Shown here: one piece after another, positions 1 to 7,276 of the stretch
How the letters are laid out: the number at the start of each line of letters is the position of its first letter
How positions within the stretch are numbered: the first letter of the stretch is position 1
Origin: Thiobacillus denitrificans
GTDB taxonomy: Bacteria > Pseudomonadota > Gammaproteobacteria > Burkholderiales > Thiobacillaceae
DNA: 27,489 nt
Assembly (NCBI GenBank): GCA_002424845.1
Contig: DILD01000068.1
Span: 1-27,489 of the forward strand
Direction of reading: 5' to 3'
Translations under genes and position numbers: made by a program
Notes under the pieces: model-generated
What the model was told of the DNA's origin: nothing
The model's input: the letters and a program-made list of their open reading frames with translations, nothing else
Database searches by the model: none

Positions 1-367
1 CGCCTTCGGTCATGGTGTCGGACAGCTGCGGCATCACGATCGGTGTGCCGGCGTGGTGCGGAATCATTTCGGTTTGCGCCTGTTCCGCCACCACTTCGTC
101 GGCAGCAATCGCCACGTCGCCTGCTGTGTCGGTGATGTAGCCGAGCGCGGCGCCGACGGCGATGGTCGCGCCGACGTCAGCCAGCGGGCCGGCCAGGTAA
201 CCGGCCTTGAACACCTCGACGTCCATGATGGCCTTGTCGGTCTCGACCGTGGCAACGATATCGCCGCGCTCGACGCGGTCGCCGGCCTGCTTTTCCCAGG
301 TGACGACCACGCCCTCGGTCATGGTGTCCGAGAGCTGCGGCATCGTAATTGCGTAGTGTTGGGACAT
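1..367 (-). CDS. pdhC: Dihydrolipoamide acetyltransferase (E2) of pyruvate dehydrogenase, N-terminal part
   Basis: Partial gene: it starts with ATG at 367 and runs off the left edge after about 122 codons. The visible part is a complete lipoyl domain (residues about 5-80) with the lipoylation site ETDKAIMDVE, lysine at residue 45. A short Ala/Glu-rich linker follows, then the start of a second lipoyl domain that repeats the motif MPQLSDTMTEG seen at residues 9-19. The E2 subunit carries acetyl groups from E1 to CoA in the cytoplasmic complex. It lies downstream of the E1 alpha and beta genes on the same strand, which supports pyruvate as substrate, although acetoin or branched-chain complexes share this architecture. 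The subunit-binding and catalytic domains are outside the window. The ribosome binding site is weak. Confidence 0.93.
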   Translation of the reverse strand, partial: MSQHYAITMPQLSDTMTEGVVVTWEKQAGDRVERGDIVATVETDKAIMDVEVFKAGYLAGPLADVGATIAVGAALGYITDTAGDVAIAADEVVAEQAQTEMIPHHAGTPIVMPQLSDTMTEG

Positions 368-390
368 GCTTGGATCCAATTCTTTGTTTA

Positions 391-465
391 TCCGCGAAGG
401 ACGCGAAGTGGCGCGAAGAAAACCTTACAGATGATCACTTCGCGTTCCTTCGCGTCCTTCGCGGA
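391..465. repeat. Dispersed-type inverted repeat between pdhB and E2
   Basis: The 18-base arm at 391-408 (TCCGCGAAGGACGCGAAG) is repeated perfectly as its reverse complement at 448-465. Further GCGCGAAG/CTTCGCG copies lie inside the 39-base centre. The CGCGAAGGACGCGAAG unit resembles intergenic repeats that I recall from many proteobacterial genomes. It fills most of the 109-base gap between the E1 beta stop and the E2 start. In RNA it would fold into a long hairpin that could attenuate or protect the operon transcript. No second copy was noticed in the window. Confidence 0.75.
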
Positions 466-476
466 CAAAAAGGTTT

Positions 477-1460
477 TTACGCTTTTCCGAACAGTTTCAG
501 AACAGCCTTCACCACATCCTCGTGATCCGGGATCGCCGCTTTTTCCAGCGTGTGGTTGTAGGGCTGCGGTACCAGCGCCGAGTGCACGCGCACGGGGGCG
601 GCATCCAGTTCGAAGAAGCATTCCTCGTTGATGATGGCGATGACTTCGGAGCCGACGCCGACCGGCGCTTCGTCTTCTTCGGCGACGACGGCGCGGTGGG
701 TCTTGCTGACCGATTTCTTGATGCCGGCGCGGTCCAGCGGCGACAGCGAATAGAGGTCGACGACCTCAGCCGAGATGCCGTACTGCTTGTCGAGGATTTC
801 GGCGGCCTTCAGGCACCAGTGCACTGAGATGTTGTAGCCCAACAGGGTGACGTCGGTACCGGCGCGCGCGATGTCAGAGCCTTCCAGCGGATGGAAGTAT
901 TCGCCGTCGGGCACTTCGCCCTTCATGTTGTACATGAGTTCGTGTTCGTTGATGAACACCGGGTCGTCGCTGCGGATCGCCGATTTCAGCAGACCGTAGG
1001 CCTGCTTCGGGTTGGACGGCGTCACCACGCGCAGGCCGGCGATGCCCATGAATACTTTTTCCATACGCGCCGAGTGCTGGGCGCCGAGCTGGTGCGCAGC
1101 ACCGCCGGCGGAGCGGAACACGCACGGTGCGGTCAGCTGGCCACCCGACATGTAGCGCACTTTGGCGGCGGAGTTGAACATCTGGTCCATCGCCAGCCAG
1201 GCGAAGTTGACCGACATGATCTCGACGATCGGACGCACGCCGAGGAAGGAAGCGCCGACCGCCAGGCCGCTGAAGCCGCCTTCGGAGATCGGCGTATCCA
1301 TCACGCGCAGCGGGCCGTATTTTTCGTACAGGCCCTTGGTGGCCTTGTAGGTGCCGCCGGCCACGCCGATGTCTTCGCCCATGCAGATGACCAGGGGGTC
1401 ACGCGCCATTTCTTCGTCGTGGGCGCGCTGAATCGCTTCCCAGTACATGATGTTTGCCAT
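477..1460 (-). CDS. pdhB: Pyruvate dehydrogenase E1 component, beta subunit
   Basis: A 327-residue protein of the usual E1-beta length. With the alpha subunit it forms the ThDP-dependent alpha2beta2 E1 that decarboxylates pyruvate and reductively acetylates the E2 lipoyl group. It begins MANIMYWEAIQRAHDEEM and contains the family segments CMGEDIGVAGGTYKAT, DTPISEGGFSGLAVG and HSARMEKVFMGIAGLRVV, then the C-terminal transketolase-type domain. The ATG at 1460 is preceded by AAGGAAAAG at good distance, only 19 bases after the pdhA stop, so the two genes are certainly co-transcribed. Substrate assignment as pyruvate rather than acetoin or a branched-chain 2-oxo acid rests on overall resemblance and operon order and is less certain than the family. 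Confidence 0.95.
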   Translation of the reverse strand: MANIMYWEAIQRAHDEEMARDPLVICMGEDIGVAGGTYKATKGLYEKYGPLRVMDTPISEGGFSGLAVGASFLGVRPIVEIMSVNFAWLAMDQMFNSAAKVRYMSGGQLTAPCVFRSAGGAAHQLGAQHSARMEKVFMGIAGLRVVTPSNPKQAYGLLKSAIRSDDPVFINEHELMYNMKGEVPDGEYFHPLEGSDIARAGTDVTLLGYNISVHWCLKAAEILDKQYGISAEVVDLYSLSPLDRAGIKKSVSKTHRAVVAEEDEAPVGVGSEVIAIINEECFFELDAAPVRVHSALVPQPYNHTLEKAAIPDHEDVVKAVLKLFGKA

Positions 1461-1479
1461 GCTGTCTTTTCCTTAAACC

Positions 1480-2481
1480 TTAAGCGGCCTTGCCCGTGAG
1501 CCAGGGCAATTGGGTTTCGCGCTCGGCGAAAACGTATTTTTCGAGATCCTCGACGCGCGGTTCGGGCGACTCCTCGGAGAACTTGATCACTTCGTTCTCG
1601 ATGTAGGCGTCGGTTTCCTTTTCCAGCGCTTCGTAGTCGGCCATGGTCATCGCGCCCGCAGTAATCAGGCGGTCGCGCAGCATGAGGATGGGGTCGCGCT
1701 GCTTCCACGTTTCTTCCTCTTCGCGCGAACGGTAGCCGCGCGCGTCGGACATCGAGTGGCCGCGATAGCGGTAGGTCATCAGTTCGAGGAAGAAGGGGCC
1801 GTTGCCCGCGCGCACGTGTTCGACCGCCTTGCGCGCATGCTCGTACACGATGTCGATGTCCTGGCCGTCGCATTCGTCGGCAGGGATGTTGTAGGCGGCC
1901 ACGCGCTTATGCTGGTGCACCACGGCGGTGGAGCGCTCGATCGAGGTGCCGATGCCGTACAGGTTGTTCTCGCACACGAACAGCACCGGCAGCTTCCACA
2001 GCGCCGCCATGTTCATGGTTTCGTGGAACACGCCCTGGTTGTTGGCGGCGTCGCCGAGGAAGCAGATGGCGATCTCGTCGCCGCCTTTCAGCTGGATCGC
2101 CTTGGCGATGCCGGCCGCCAGCGGGAAGGGACCGCCGACCAGTGCGTAGCCGCCCATGAAGCGGTGCGCTGTGTCAAAAATGTGCATCGAGCCGCCGCGA
2201 CCCTTGGAGGAACCGGTTTCCTTGCCATACAGCTCGGCCATCACTTCCTTGGGGTCGGCGCCGCACTTGATTGCGTGGACGTGGTCGCGGTAGCCGGTGA
2301 TCACGTAATCGTGGCCGGGACGGGCTGCTTCCATCACGCCGTTGCAGCAGGCTTCCTGGCCGGGATAGAGGTGGAGGAAGCCGCCGATCTTGCGTTCGAT
2401 ATAGGCCTGATAGCAGCGCTCTTCAAAACGGCGGTGCAACACCATTTCGCGCAGCACGCGTTTCTTGTCATCAATCTTCAT
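1480..2481 (-). CDS. pdhA: Pyruvate dehydrogenase E1 component, alpha subunit
   Basis: The subunit has 333 residues from ATG 2481, which has an AAGGG ribosome site 8 bases upstream. An in-frame extension up to 2802 exists but lacks family similarity and would overlap the divergent peptidase gene. The ThDP-binding motif runs from GDAANNQG (residues 143-150) to ENN (171-173). The active-site loop segment YRYRGHSMSD is also present. The protein pairs with E1 beta encoded 19 bases downstream and catalyses the committing step from pyruvate to acetyl-CoA. Many betaproteobacteria use a single-chain AceE instead, so the two-subunit form is a useful lineage marker. A candidate promoter lies at 2542-2570. 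Confidence 0.95.
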   Translation of the reverse strand: MKIDDKKRVLREMVLHRRFEERCYQAYIERKIGGFLHLYPGQEACCNGVMEAARPGHDYVITGYRDHVHAIKCGADPKEVMAELYGKETGSSKGRGGSMHIFDTAHRFMGGYALVGGPFPLAAGIAKAIQLKGGDEIAICFLGDAANNQGVFHETMNMAALWKLPVLFVCENNLYGIGTSIERSTAVVHQHKRVAAYNIPADECDGQDIDIVYEHARKAVEHVRAGNGPFFLELMTYRYRGHSMSDARGYRSREEEETWKQRDPILMLRDRLITAGAMTMADYEALEKETDAYIENEVIKFSEESPEPRVEDLEKYVFAERETQLPWLTGKAA

Positions 2482-2541
2482 TCGGTTACCCTTGTTGGAT
2501 GGGGTCGTAAAAGTGCACTGTAAAAAATCCAAAAGCACGCA

Positions 2542-2570
2542 ATTATCCGGTAAACCCCGCCAACCATCAA
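2542..2570 (-). promoter_or_regulatory. Candidate sigma70 promoter of the pdh operon
   Basis: On the minus strand TTGATG (2565-2570) is followed after exactly 17 bases by GATAAT (2542-2547). These match the -35 and -10 consensus at 4 and 5 of 6 positions. Transcription would start near 2535 and give a leader of about 54 bases before pdhA. The site sits in the 115-base divergent gap shared with the aminopeptidase gene. It was found by eye only. Confidence 0.5.
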
Positions 2571-2596
2571 GAAAACGCCCGCATCGAGGAACCGTC

Positions 2597-4051
2597 ATGC
2601 TGCCTAAACTGACTGATAACAAACAGGAAATCACTATAAAAGTACTGGAAGCAGCGGGCCATGCGCTGCTGCTGTTGCCGGTGTCGAAATCGCTGCCCGA
2701 GGTGCCGGGCAGCGTTGAACTGAAAGCCGTTCTGAAGCGGCGTGAGTTGAAAGTCGACTCGCTGGCCAAGTCGCCGGTGGCGGTGCAACTGCCCGGCGGC
2801 ACGCTCGCGGTCTACGCCATGCTGAAAGCCGACGCCAGCACCTTCGAGACCCATGAGCAGGCGCGTCGCGCCTTGGCGCCGCTGCTGGCCGAGCATCCCA
2901 AGGCGCTGACGCTGGCCGTGTTCGGCGAGGCCGAATTCACAGCGCGCGCGGCGGAAGCCGTTGTCTACACCGCGCTGGTCAATGCGGTGGCGTTGCCGTC
3001 GAGAAAATCCAAGACCGAAGCTGCCCTGAAAACCGTGCGGCTGTTTGGCCACCAGTCCGCCGACGGCTTCGCCCGCGTGCAGGCGCTGGCCGAAGGCAAC
3101 ACGCTCACCCGCAGCCTCACCGTGCAGGGGCCGGACGAGCTCACCCCGGGCGTTTATCGCAAGCGCATCAAGGCGCTAGCCAAGCAATACGGCTGGGCGG
3201 TTGAGGAATACGCCTTCGACAAGCTGAAGAAAATGGGTGCGGGCGCGTTCTGCGCGGTGGCACAGGGATCGCCGGCGAAGGACGCGGCGATCGTGCGCAT
3301 CAGCTACAAGGGTCCGAAGGCCAAGGGCAAGAAAGTGGCCTTCGTTGGCAAGGGCATCTGCTTCGACACCGGGGGTCACAACCTCAAGCCCGCCAAATAC
3401 ATGCAGGGCATGCACGAGGACATGAACGGCTCGGCGGTGGTGCTGGGCATCCTCGCTGCCGCATCGAAACTGAAGCTGCCGGTCGCGCTGGAAGGCTGGG
3501 TCGCGCTCGCCGAAAACCACATCAGTCCGCAGGCCTACCGGCAGAACGAAGTGGTCACGGCGCTGAACGGCACCACCATCGAAGTCGTCCACACCGACGC
3601 CGAAGGCCGCATGGTGCTGGCCGACACGCTGACGCTTGCCGCCAAGGCAAAGCCCGACCTGATCGCCGACTTCGCCACGCTCACCGGATCCATGCACTAC
3701 GCGCTCGGCAGCCGCATGTCCGGCGTGTTCGCCAGTTCCAGCGCGATTGCGCACCAGGCTTCGCGCGCGGCTACGGCCAGCGGTGAGCGTATCGTCGTTT
3801 TCCCTTACCCGGAAGATTATGACAGCAGCCTTGATTCCACCGTCGCCGACGTCAAGCAGTGCAGCATGGAAGGCGAGGCCGACCACATCCTCGCCACCCG
3901 CTTCCTGTCGCGCTTCGTCGGCGACACGCCGTGGCTGCACATGGACCTGTCGGGCCACAGTTGCAAGGGCGGCCTGGGCGCGGTGATGAGCGATGCCAGC
4001 GGCTTTGGCGTGGCATGGGCGATTGCACTGCTGGACAGTTTGCGGGGCTGA
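2597..4051 (+). CDS. M17 family leucyl aminopeptidase
   Basis: A 484-residue protein, close to the roughly 500 of E. coli PepA. The start is ATG 2597, preceded by GAGGA at 2586-2590. The open frame continues upstream to 2465 but would overlap pdhA. The N-terminal half is the poorly conserved macro-like domain; the C-terminal half is the dizinc peptidase. All five metal ligands of PepA have counterparts: K252 and D257 (VGKGICFDTGG), D275 (HEDMNGSA), D334 and E336 (HTDAEGRM), plus catalytic R338. The surrounding motifs are altered from the usual SLKP, FDMGGAA and NTDAEGRL, so this is a divergent M17 paralogue with intact chemistry. It would release N-terminal residues from peptides in the cytoplasm. 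It is transcribed away from pdhA and has no same-strand partner close by. Confidence 0.93.
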   Translation: MLPKLTDNKQEITIKVLEAAGHALLLLPVSKSLPEVPGSVELKAVLKRRELKVDSLAKSPVAVQLPGGTLAVYAMLKADASTFETHEQARRALAPLLAEHPKALTLAVFGEAEFTARAAEAVVYTALVNAVALPSRKSKTEAALKTVRLFGHQSADGFARVQALAEGNTLTRSLTVQGPDELTPGVYRKRIKALAKQYGWAVEEYAFDKLKKMGAGAFCAVAQGSPAKDAAIVRISYKGPKAKGKKVAFVGKGICFDTGGHNLKPAKYMQGMHEDMNGSAVVLGILAAASKLKLPVALEGWVALAENHISPQAYRQNEVVTALNGTTIEVVHTDAEGRMVLADTLTLAAKAKPDLIADFATLTGSMHYALGSRMSGVFASSSAIAHQASRAATASGERIVVFPYPEDYDSSLDSTVADVKQCSMEGEADHILATRFLSRFVGDTPWLHMDLSGHSCKGGLGAVMSDASGFGVAWAIALLDSLRG

Positions 4052-4191
4052 ATCATTTCGTTCGATTGGCCGTCCCCGGTAACGAGCTAGCGCGGCTGCG
4101 CTGGTGTGGGGCGGCGGCGGTCGGAGCTTGTTATCAGGCGCACAAGGCATGGTGTCGTCAGTCTGGACAACGACCTGCTTTCACGCGGCGA

Positions 4192-4220
4192 TTGATTTAT
4201 CAAATGATAATGATTATCAT
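4192..4220 (+). promoter_or_regulatory. Candidate promoter of the porin gene, overlapped by Fur box
   Basis: TTGATT (4192-4197), a 17-base spacer, and TATCAT (4215-4220) match the sigma70 -35 and -10 elements at 4 and 5 of 6 positions. The -10 element lies inside the right half of the Fur palindrome. Transcription would begin near 4227, leaving a leader of about 95 bases to the porin ATG at 4324. The call is by eye, but the coincidence with the operator strengthens it. Confidence 0.6.
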
Positions 4221-4221
4221 T
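4203..4221. promoter_or_regulatory. Fur box (ferric uptake regulator operator)
   Basis: AATGATAATGATTATCATT is a perfect 9-1-9 palindrome. Its core TGATAATGATTATCA (4205-4219) is the 7-1-7 Fur consensus TGATAATnATTATCA without a mismatch. It sits upstream of the porin gene and covers the candidate -10 element. By analogy with known Fur operators, Fe(II)-Fur binding should block transcription, so the porin would be expressed under iron limitation. The next upstream gene ends at 4051, so the porin is the obvious target. Confidence 0.85.
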
Positions 4222-4323
4222 AGCACAGCATTTCGCGTGGAATGAAATTGCCGACAGATGCACACGTCTAGGGCTGGAGCCTAAGCGGGGCACCGGTGTT
4301 TGTTAATAAATCAAGGGGTAATC

Positions 4324-5466
4324 ATGCTTCGTACTGAAACCTGGATAGGTTCGTTTCTCACCGTATCCTGCCTGACTTTGGCCGCTCCGGTCATGGCTGT
4401 TGAGTATTCTGTAAATGGCGATATGCGTACGGGTTTTTATTCGCTGCATCGGGATGATCGAAATGGCAAAGAAGACACAACCGATGAGCTTCGACTGCGC
4501 GTACGTGCGGGAGTCGGAGCAAAGCTTAACGAGCAATGGCTGGGGCAGGCTCGTTTTGCAGGGCGTTATTCCACGGATGACAGAAACGAATTGCACTTCA
4601 AGATTTTCAACAGCCTTCCTGCTGATGACGGGCTGCGTCGCGGCGATTCGACACTGGACGAGGCCTATGTCGAATATCGGCCGGCTACGGGATGGCAACT
4701 ACGCATGGGTCGATTCCAGAGCAAGGCAGAACTCAATGGCGTGGCTAAAAAATCCCTCGACAGAAATGACAGTCCGAATACCGACATTACGTGGACTGAC
4801 GGCGTACTGGTCCGTCACAGTTCAGTGAGCGGCTGGATAACGACTGCGATTGCACAGTACAACGATAGTGAGGGAGCAACCCAGGTTCGCCATACGCCAC
4901 TCGAATACAGCGACGACGACAGCCGTGTTTCGTATTTTATCGGACATGAAAGTACCCGAAAAACCGGGCCGATCGTCCAGCGCGCAGTTGATGTCACCTG
5001 GCTGCCGAATGCGCTGCACAGCAGGGGCTTAGGAGCAGGCCCGGTTGAGGATTACTGGGGCTTGGTTGGGCGCATGGCCGCCCAGTGGCCAATGCGTGGC
5101 AGCATGAAATTCATGCTGGCAGGTGAGCTGGGCTATGCGCCGAATACGCCGCAGCGCAGCACGGTGAGGACTGGCTTGTCTGGCGAAGCCGATGGGCGTG
5201 CGGCACAGCTCACATTCAATCTTGTCGATATTGTGCCCGAACATAGCGCTGGGCTCGTATTGGGGCGCGCAGGGGACGGCTGGCTGTTATCTCCGGATTT
5301 CGGGCCCAACACCAATCTGGTTGAGTTGCGCTACAAGTGGGCTATCGATAAGCAGCAGACGCTGGAGGCGCGCGCCCGAAATCGTGAAGATATCAATCAG
5401 CGTGTTGGTAGTGTGCAAAAACGCGAGGATGTCGACTTTTACGTGCGCTATACGTTCAAGCTCTGA
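4324..5466 (+). CDS. Iron-regulated outer-membrane beta-barrel porin
   Basis: A 380-residue protein from ATG 4324, with AAGGGG at 4313-4318; an earlier in-frame start at 4300 lacks a ribosome site. The first 26 residues form a signal peptide ending in APVMA before VEYSVNGDMR. The mature protein alternates polar and hydrophobic residues typical of outer-membrane strands, with acidic turns such as RDDRNGKEDTTDE and paired-strand segments DEAYVEYRPATGWQLRMGRF and EARARNREDINQ. It ends YVRYTFKL: the usual last-strand pattern but with terminal Leu in place of the common Phe. No TonB box or plug domain is visible, so it is a diffusion porin rather than a siderophore receptor. GC content (about 53 percent on a sampled line) is below its neighbours. 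Substrate unknown. Confidence 0.8.
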   Translation: MLRTETWIGSFLTVSCLTLAAPVMAVEYSVNGDMRTGFYSLHRDDRNGKEDTTDELRLRVRAGVGAKLNEQWLGQARFAGRYSTDDRNELHFKIFNSLPADDGLRRGDSTLDEAYVEYRPATGWQLRMGRFQSKAELNGVAKKSLDRNDSPNTDITWTDGVLVRHSSVSGWITTAIAQYNDSEGATQVRHTPLEYSDDDSRVSYFIGHESTRKTGPIVQRAVDVTWLPNALHSRGLGAGPVEDYWGLVGRMAAQWPMRGSMKFMLAGELGYAPNTPQRSTVRTGLSGEADGRAAQLTFNLVDIVPEHSAGLVLGRAGDGWLLSPDFGPNTNLVELRYKWAIDKQQTLEARARNREDINQRVGSVQKREDVDFYVRYTFKL

Positions 5467-5484
5467 GTGGATTGCGAGTCCAGC

Positions 5485-6141
5485 ATGACAAACCGGCCTG
5501 AGTACAATGTGACGCCGATCTACGCCGACGATAGCCTGCTGGTCTTCAACAAGCCCAGTGGTTTGCTGGCGGTGCCTGGTCGCGGAATCGACAAACAGGA
5601 TTGCCTGAGTGTCCGGGTTCAGGCCCGGTATCCCGATGCCCTCATCGTGCACCGGCTGGATATGGCAACGTCAGGTTTGATGGTGATGGCGCGGGGCGCG
5701 GCAGCGCAGCGAGCATTAAATCAGGCTTTTGCTGCGCGTGAGGTGGGCAAGCGATATGTTGCGGTGGTGGCCGGACGGCTGGATGAGCCGCCGGAAGACT
5801 GGGGGGTCATCGATCTGCCTATCATTGTCGACTGGCCCAACCGGCCCTTGCGGATAGTCGATCCGGTTCATGGCAAACCGAGCCTCACCCGCTGGCGGCT
5901 GCTGGGCTGGGACGAAACCGGTGGAAATTCTCGTGTCGAACTCGAACCGGTCACCGGCCGTTCGCATCAGTTGCGCGTTCACCTGCGCGAACTGGGCCAC
6001 CCAATTCTGGGTGATACGCTCTATGCCCCGCCTGATGTGCGAGTCCTGGCTGGACGGTTGTTGTTGCATGCGTGGTCGCTGCGCTTGATGCATCCCCTGA
6101 CGGGCAAGGCGCTGCTGTTTGAATCCGAAGCGCCGTTTTGA
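5485..6141 (+). CDS. rluA: RluA-type RNA pseudouridine synthase
   Basis: A 218-residue protein, the length of E. coli RluA, which isomerises uridine in 23S rRNA and in some tRNA anticodon stems. The catalytic motif HRLDMATSG (residues 56-64) holds the essential Asp59. NKPSGLLAVPGRG near the N terminus and the RSHQLRVHLRELGHPILGD and YAP segments are RluA hallmarks. No S4 domain precedes the catalytic domain, which separates it from RluC and RluD. I chose ATG 5485; a GTG at 5467 immediately after the porin stop would add six residues. It follows the porin with almost no gap, so the Fur-controlled transcript may read into it. It ends 8 bases from the convergent DsrE-like gene. Confidence 0.9.
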   Translation: MTNRPEYNVTPIYADDSLLVFNKPSGLLAVPGRGIDKQDCLSVRVQARYPDALIVHRLDMATSGLMVMARGAAAQRALNQAFAAREVGKRYVAVVAGRLDEPPEDWGVIDLPIIVDWPNRPLRIVDPVHGKPSLTRWRLLGWDETGGNSRVELEPVTGRSHQLRVHLRELGHPILGDTLYAPPDVRVLAGRLLLHAWSLRLMHPLTGKALLFESEAPF

Positions 6142-6148
6142 TCATGTT

Positions 6149-6655
6149 TCAGCGTGCCCTCAGTGCAGATGAGCGCGGCACCACCAAGCGCACATAGTCG
6201 AGGGCTTCGTAGTTCCGTATTTGGGTCGGTCCAGCGGGGGCTACGTCGATATAGGCAGGGAAGTCCTCTGCGGCCAGCCCACGTCGACCCGCGTAGGTTT
6301 CACAGACGTGTACCGGAATGCCGTCGTCACGGCTGAGGCTTTCGGCGATCTGGTGAATTGCCGGATTTCCGGCGCGCTTCCCCGTTTGCAGTGCGAACAT
6401 TTCCTGGCCATGTGTGACCAATGCCATTGGCAGGCCGGGGTGACGTGCTTTCAGCCGCTGCGCGGCCTGTTTCACCCAGGGCAGCGCAATGTCCAGCGCA
6501 CCGGGGTCTCGATCGACGATTTCAAACACCACGCCGGCGGGTGCTGCTGCGCGCGCAAGAAGATCATCCAGCGTCACAGAGGCGGCTGTGGCAACACTGT
6601 TCAGGGCGAATAGCCCAAACAAGGCGGGTAATAAACGACTGGAAATGGCAATCAT
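6149..6655 (-). CDS. Secreted DsrE-like protein
   Basis: A 168-residue protein from ATG 6655; an earlier in-frame start at 6757 would place the signal peptide internally. Residues 1-25 form a signal peptide (SRLLPALFGLFALNSVATAA), so the product is periplasmic. The body follows the DsrE/DsrF-like fold pattern: VVFEIVDRD, LPWVKQAAQRLKARHPGLPMALVTHG, then IPVHVCETYAGRRG with one conserved Cys, and a C-terminal DYVRLVV strand. Cytoplasmic DsrE proteins relay sulfur on a Cys, and the exported relatives are uncharacterised, so role in sulfur chemistry is an inference. No Dsr or Sox partner is present in the window. No clear ribosome site. It is divergent from the Met-rich protein gene at 6811. Confidence 0.75.
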   Translation of the reverse strand: MIAISSRLLPALFGLFALNSVATAASVTLDDLLARAAAPAGVVFEIVDRDPGALDIALPWVKQAAQRLKARHPGLPMALVTHGQEMFALQTGKRAGNPAIHQIAESLSRDDGIPVHVCETYAGRRGLAAEDFPAYIDVAPAGPTQIRNYEALDYVRLVVPRSSALRAR

Positions 6656-6810
6656 GAACTGTGAACTTATAGTGGAATCTGCTATCTGTGAGCAGACATG
6701 GTCAGGGAGGGTTCCCTGTGTCTCGAAGCAATACGTTCCATTAACGAAGTGACCCACTTTCAGGCAAGATGGCTGTCCTTGCCAGAAACTGAAAATCAGG
6801 AAAACGATCC

Positions 6811-7185
6811 ATGAAAAAGCTTAAATCGATTCTATTCGCATCCATGTTCCTTCTTTCCTCTTCCCTGCTGGCGCAAGAGGGAACCCAGCAGCAAGAAATC
6901 GCAGCAGCCGAGGGTTTGCCTGCGATTGCACCGACGCCCGCAAAGGGCGGTCGGGAAAAATGCATGGGCATGAAGATGGGCATGGGCGACCCAATGGCCT
7001 CAAAAATGGGTGAAATGGAAAACATGCCGCACTGCAAGCGCAAGCACAGCGGTGAAATGGGTGGCAAATCCTGCCGTTCCGGCAAGCAAGCTTGCGGCGG
7101 CGCGGCCGCGCTCGAGCGGCGAGTCAACGAGCTGGAAAAACGCCTCGACTTGATGCAGCAGTTGCTTCAGTCCCAATCACGCTGA
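6811..7185 (+). CDS. Met/Cys/His-rich exported protein with C-terminal coiled coil
   Basis: A 124-residue protein whose family I do not recognise. A signal peptide covers residues 1-21 (LLSSSLLA before QEG). Residues 51-88 hold nine Met, three Cys and two His in spaced pairs such as CMGMKMGMGDPM and MENMPHCKRKH; a further Cys is at 95. Such Met spacing is known from periplasmic Cu(I)/Ag(I)-binding segments, so metal binding is a reasonable inference. Residues 100-121 (LERRVNELEKRLDLMQQLLQ) have heptad hydrophobics and should form a coiled coil for oligomerisation or partner binding. AGGA lies about ten bases before the ATG. The gene is single, divergent from the DsrE-like gene and convergent with the ThDP enzyme gene. 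Confidence 0.7.
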   Translation: MKKLKSILFASMFLLSSSLLAQEGTQQQEIAAAEGLPAIAPTPAKGGREKCMGMKMGMGDPMASKMGEMENMPHCKRKHSGEMGGKSCRSGKQACGGAAALERRVNELEKRLDLMQQLLQSQSR

Positions 7186-7276
7186 GCCTGCTATGCGCCA
7201 GCCAATTTGATCAGGTAGCGGTACTTTCCTGACACTCGCTTCGGGGTGGTGTCGAGCCGCGATTTGCTCGTTTGGC

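Noticed and set aside
1510..2523. 337-residue plus-strand frame opposite pdhA
   Set aside because: Antisense of the E1 alpha gene with no family similarity.
3176..4150. 324-residue minus-strand frame opposite the aminopeptidase
   Set aside because: Antisense shadow; the plus strand carries all M17 metal ligands.
6703..6718. CAGGGA-GGGT-TCCCTG hairpin in the DsrE/Met-rich divergent gap
   Set aside because: A perfect six-pair stem but no T-run and no known operator; could be chance in a short region, so not listed as a feature.
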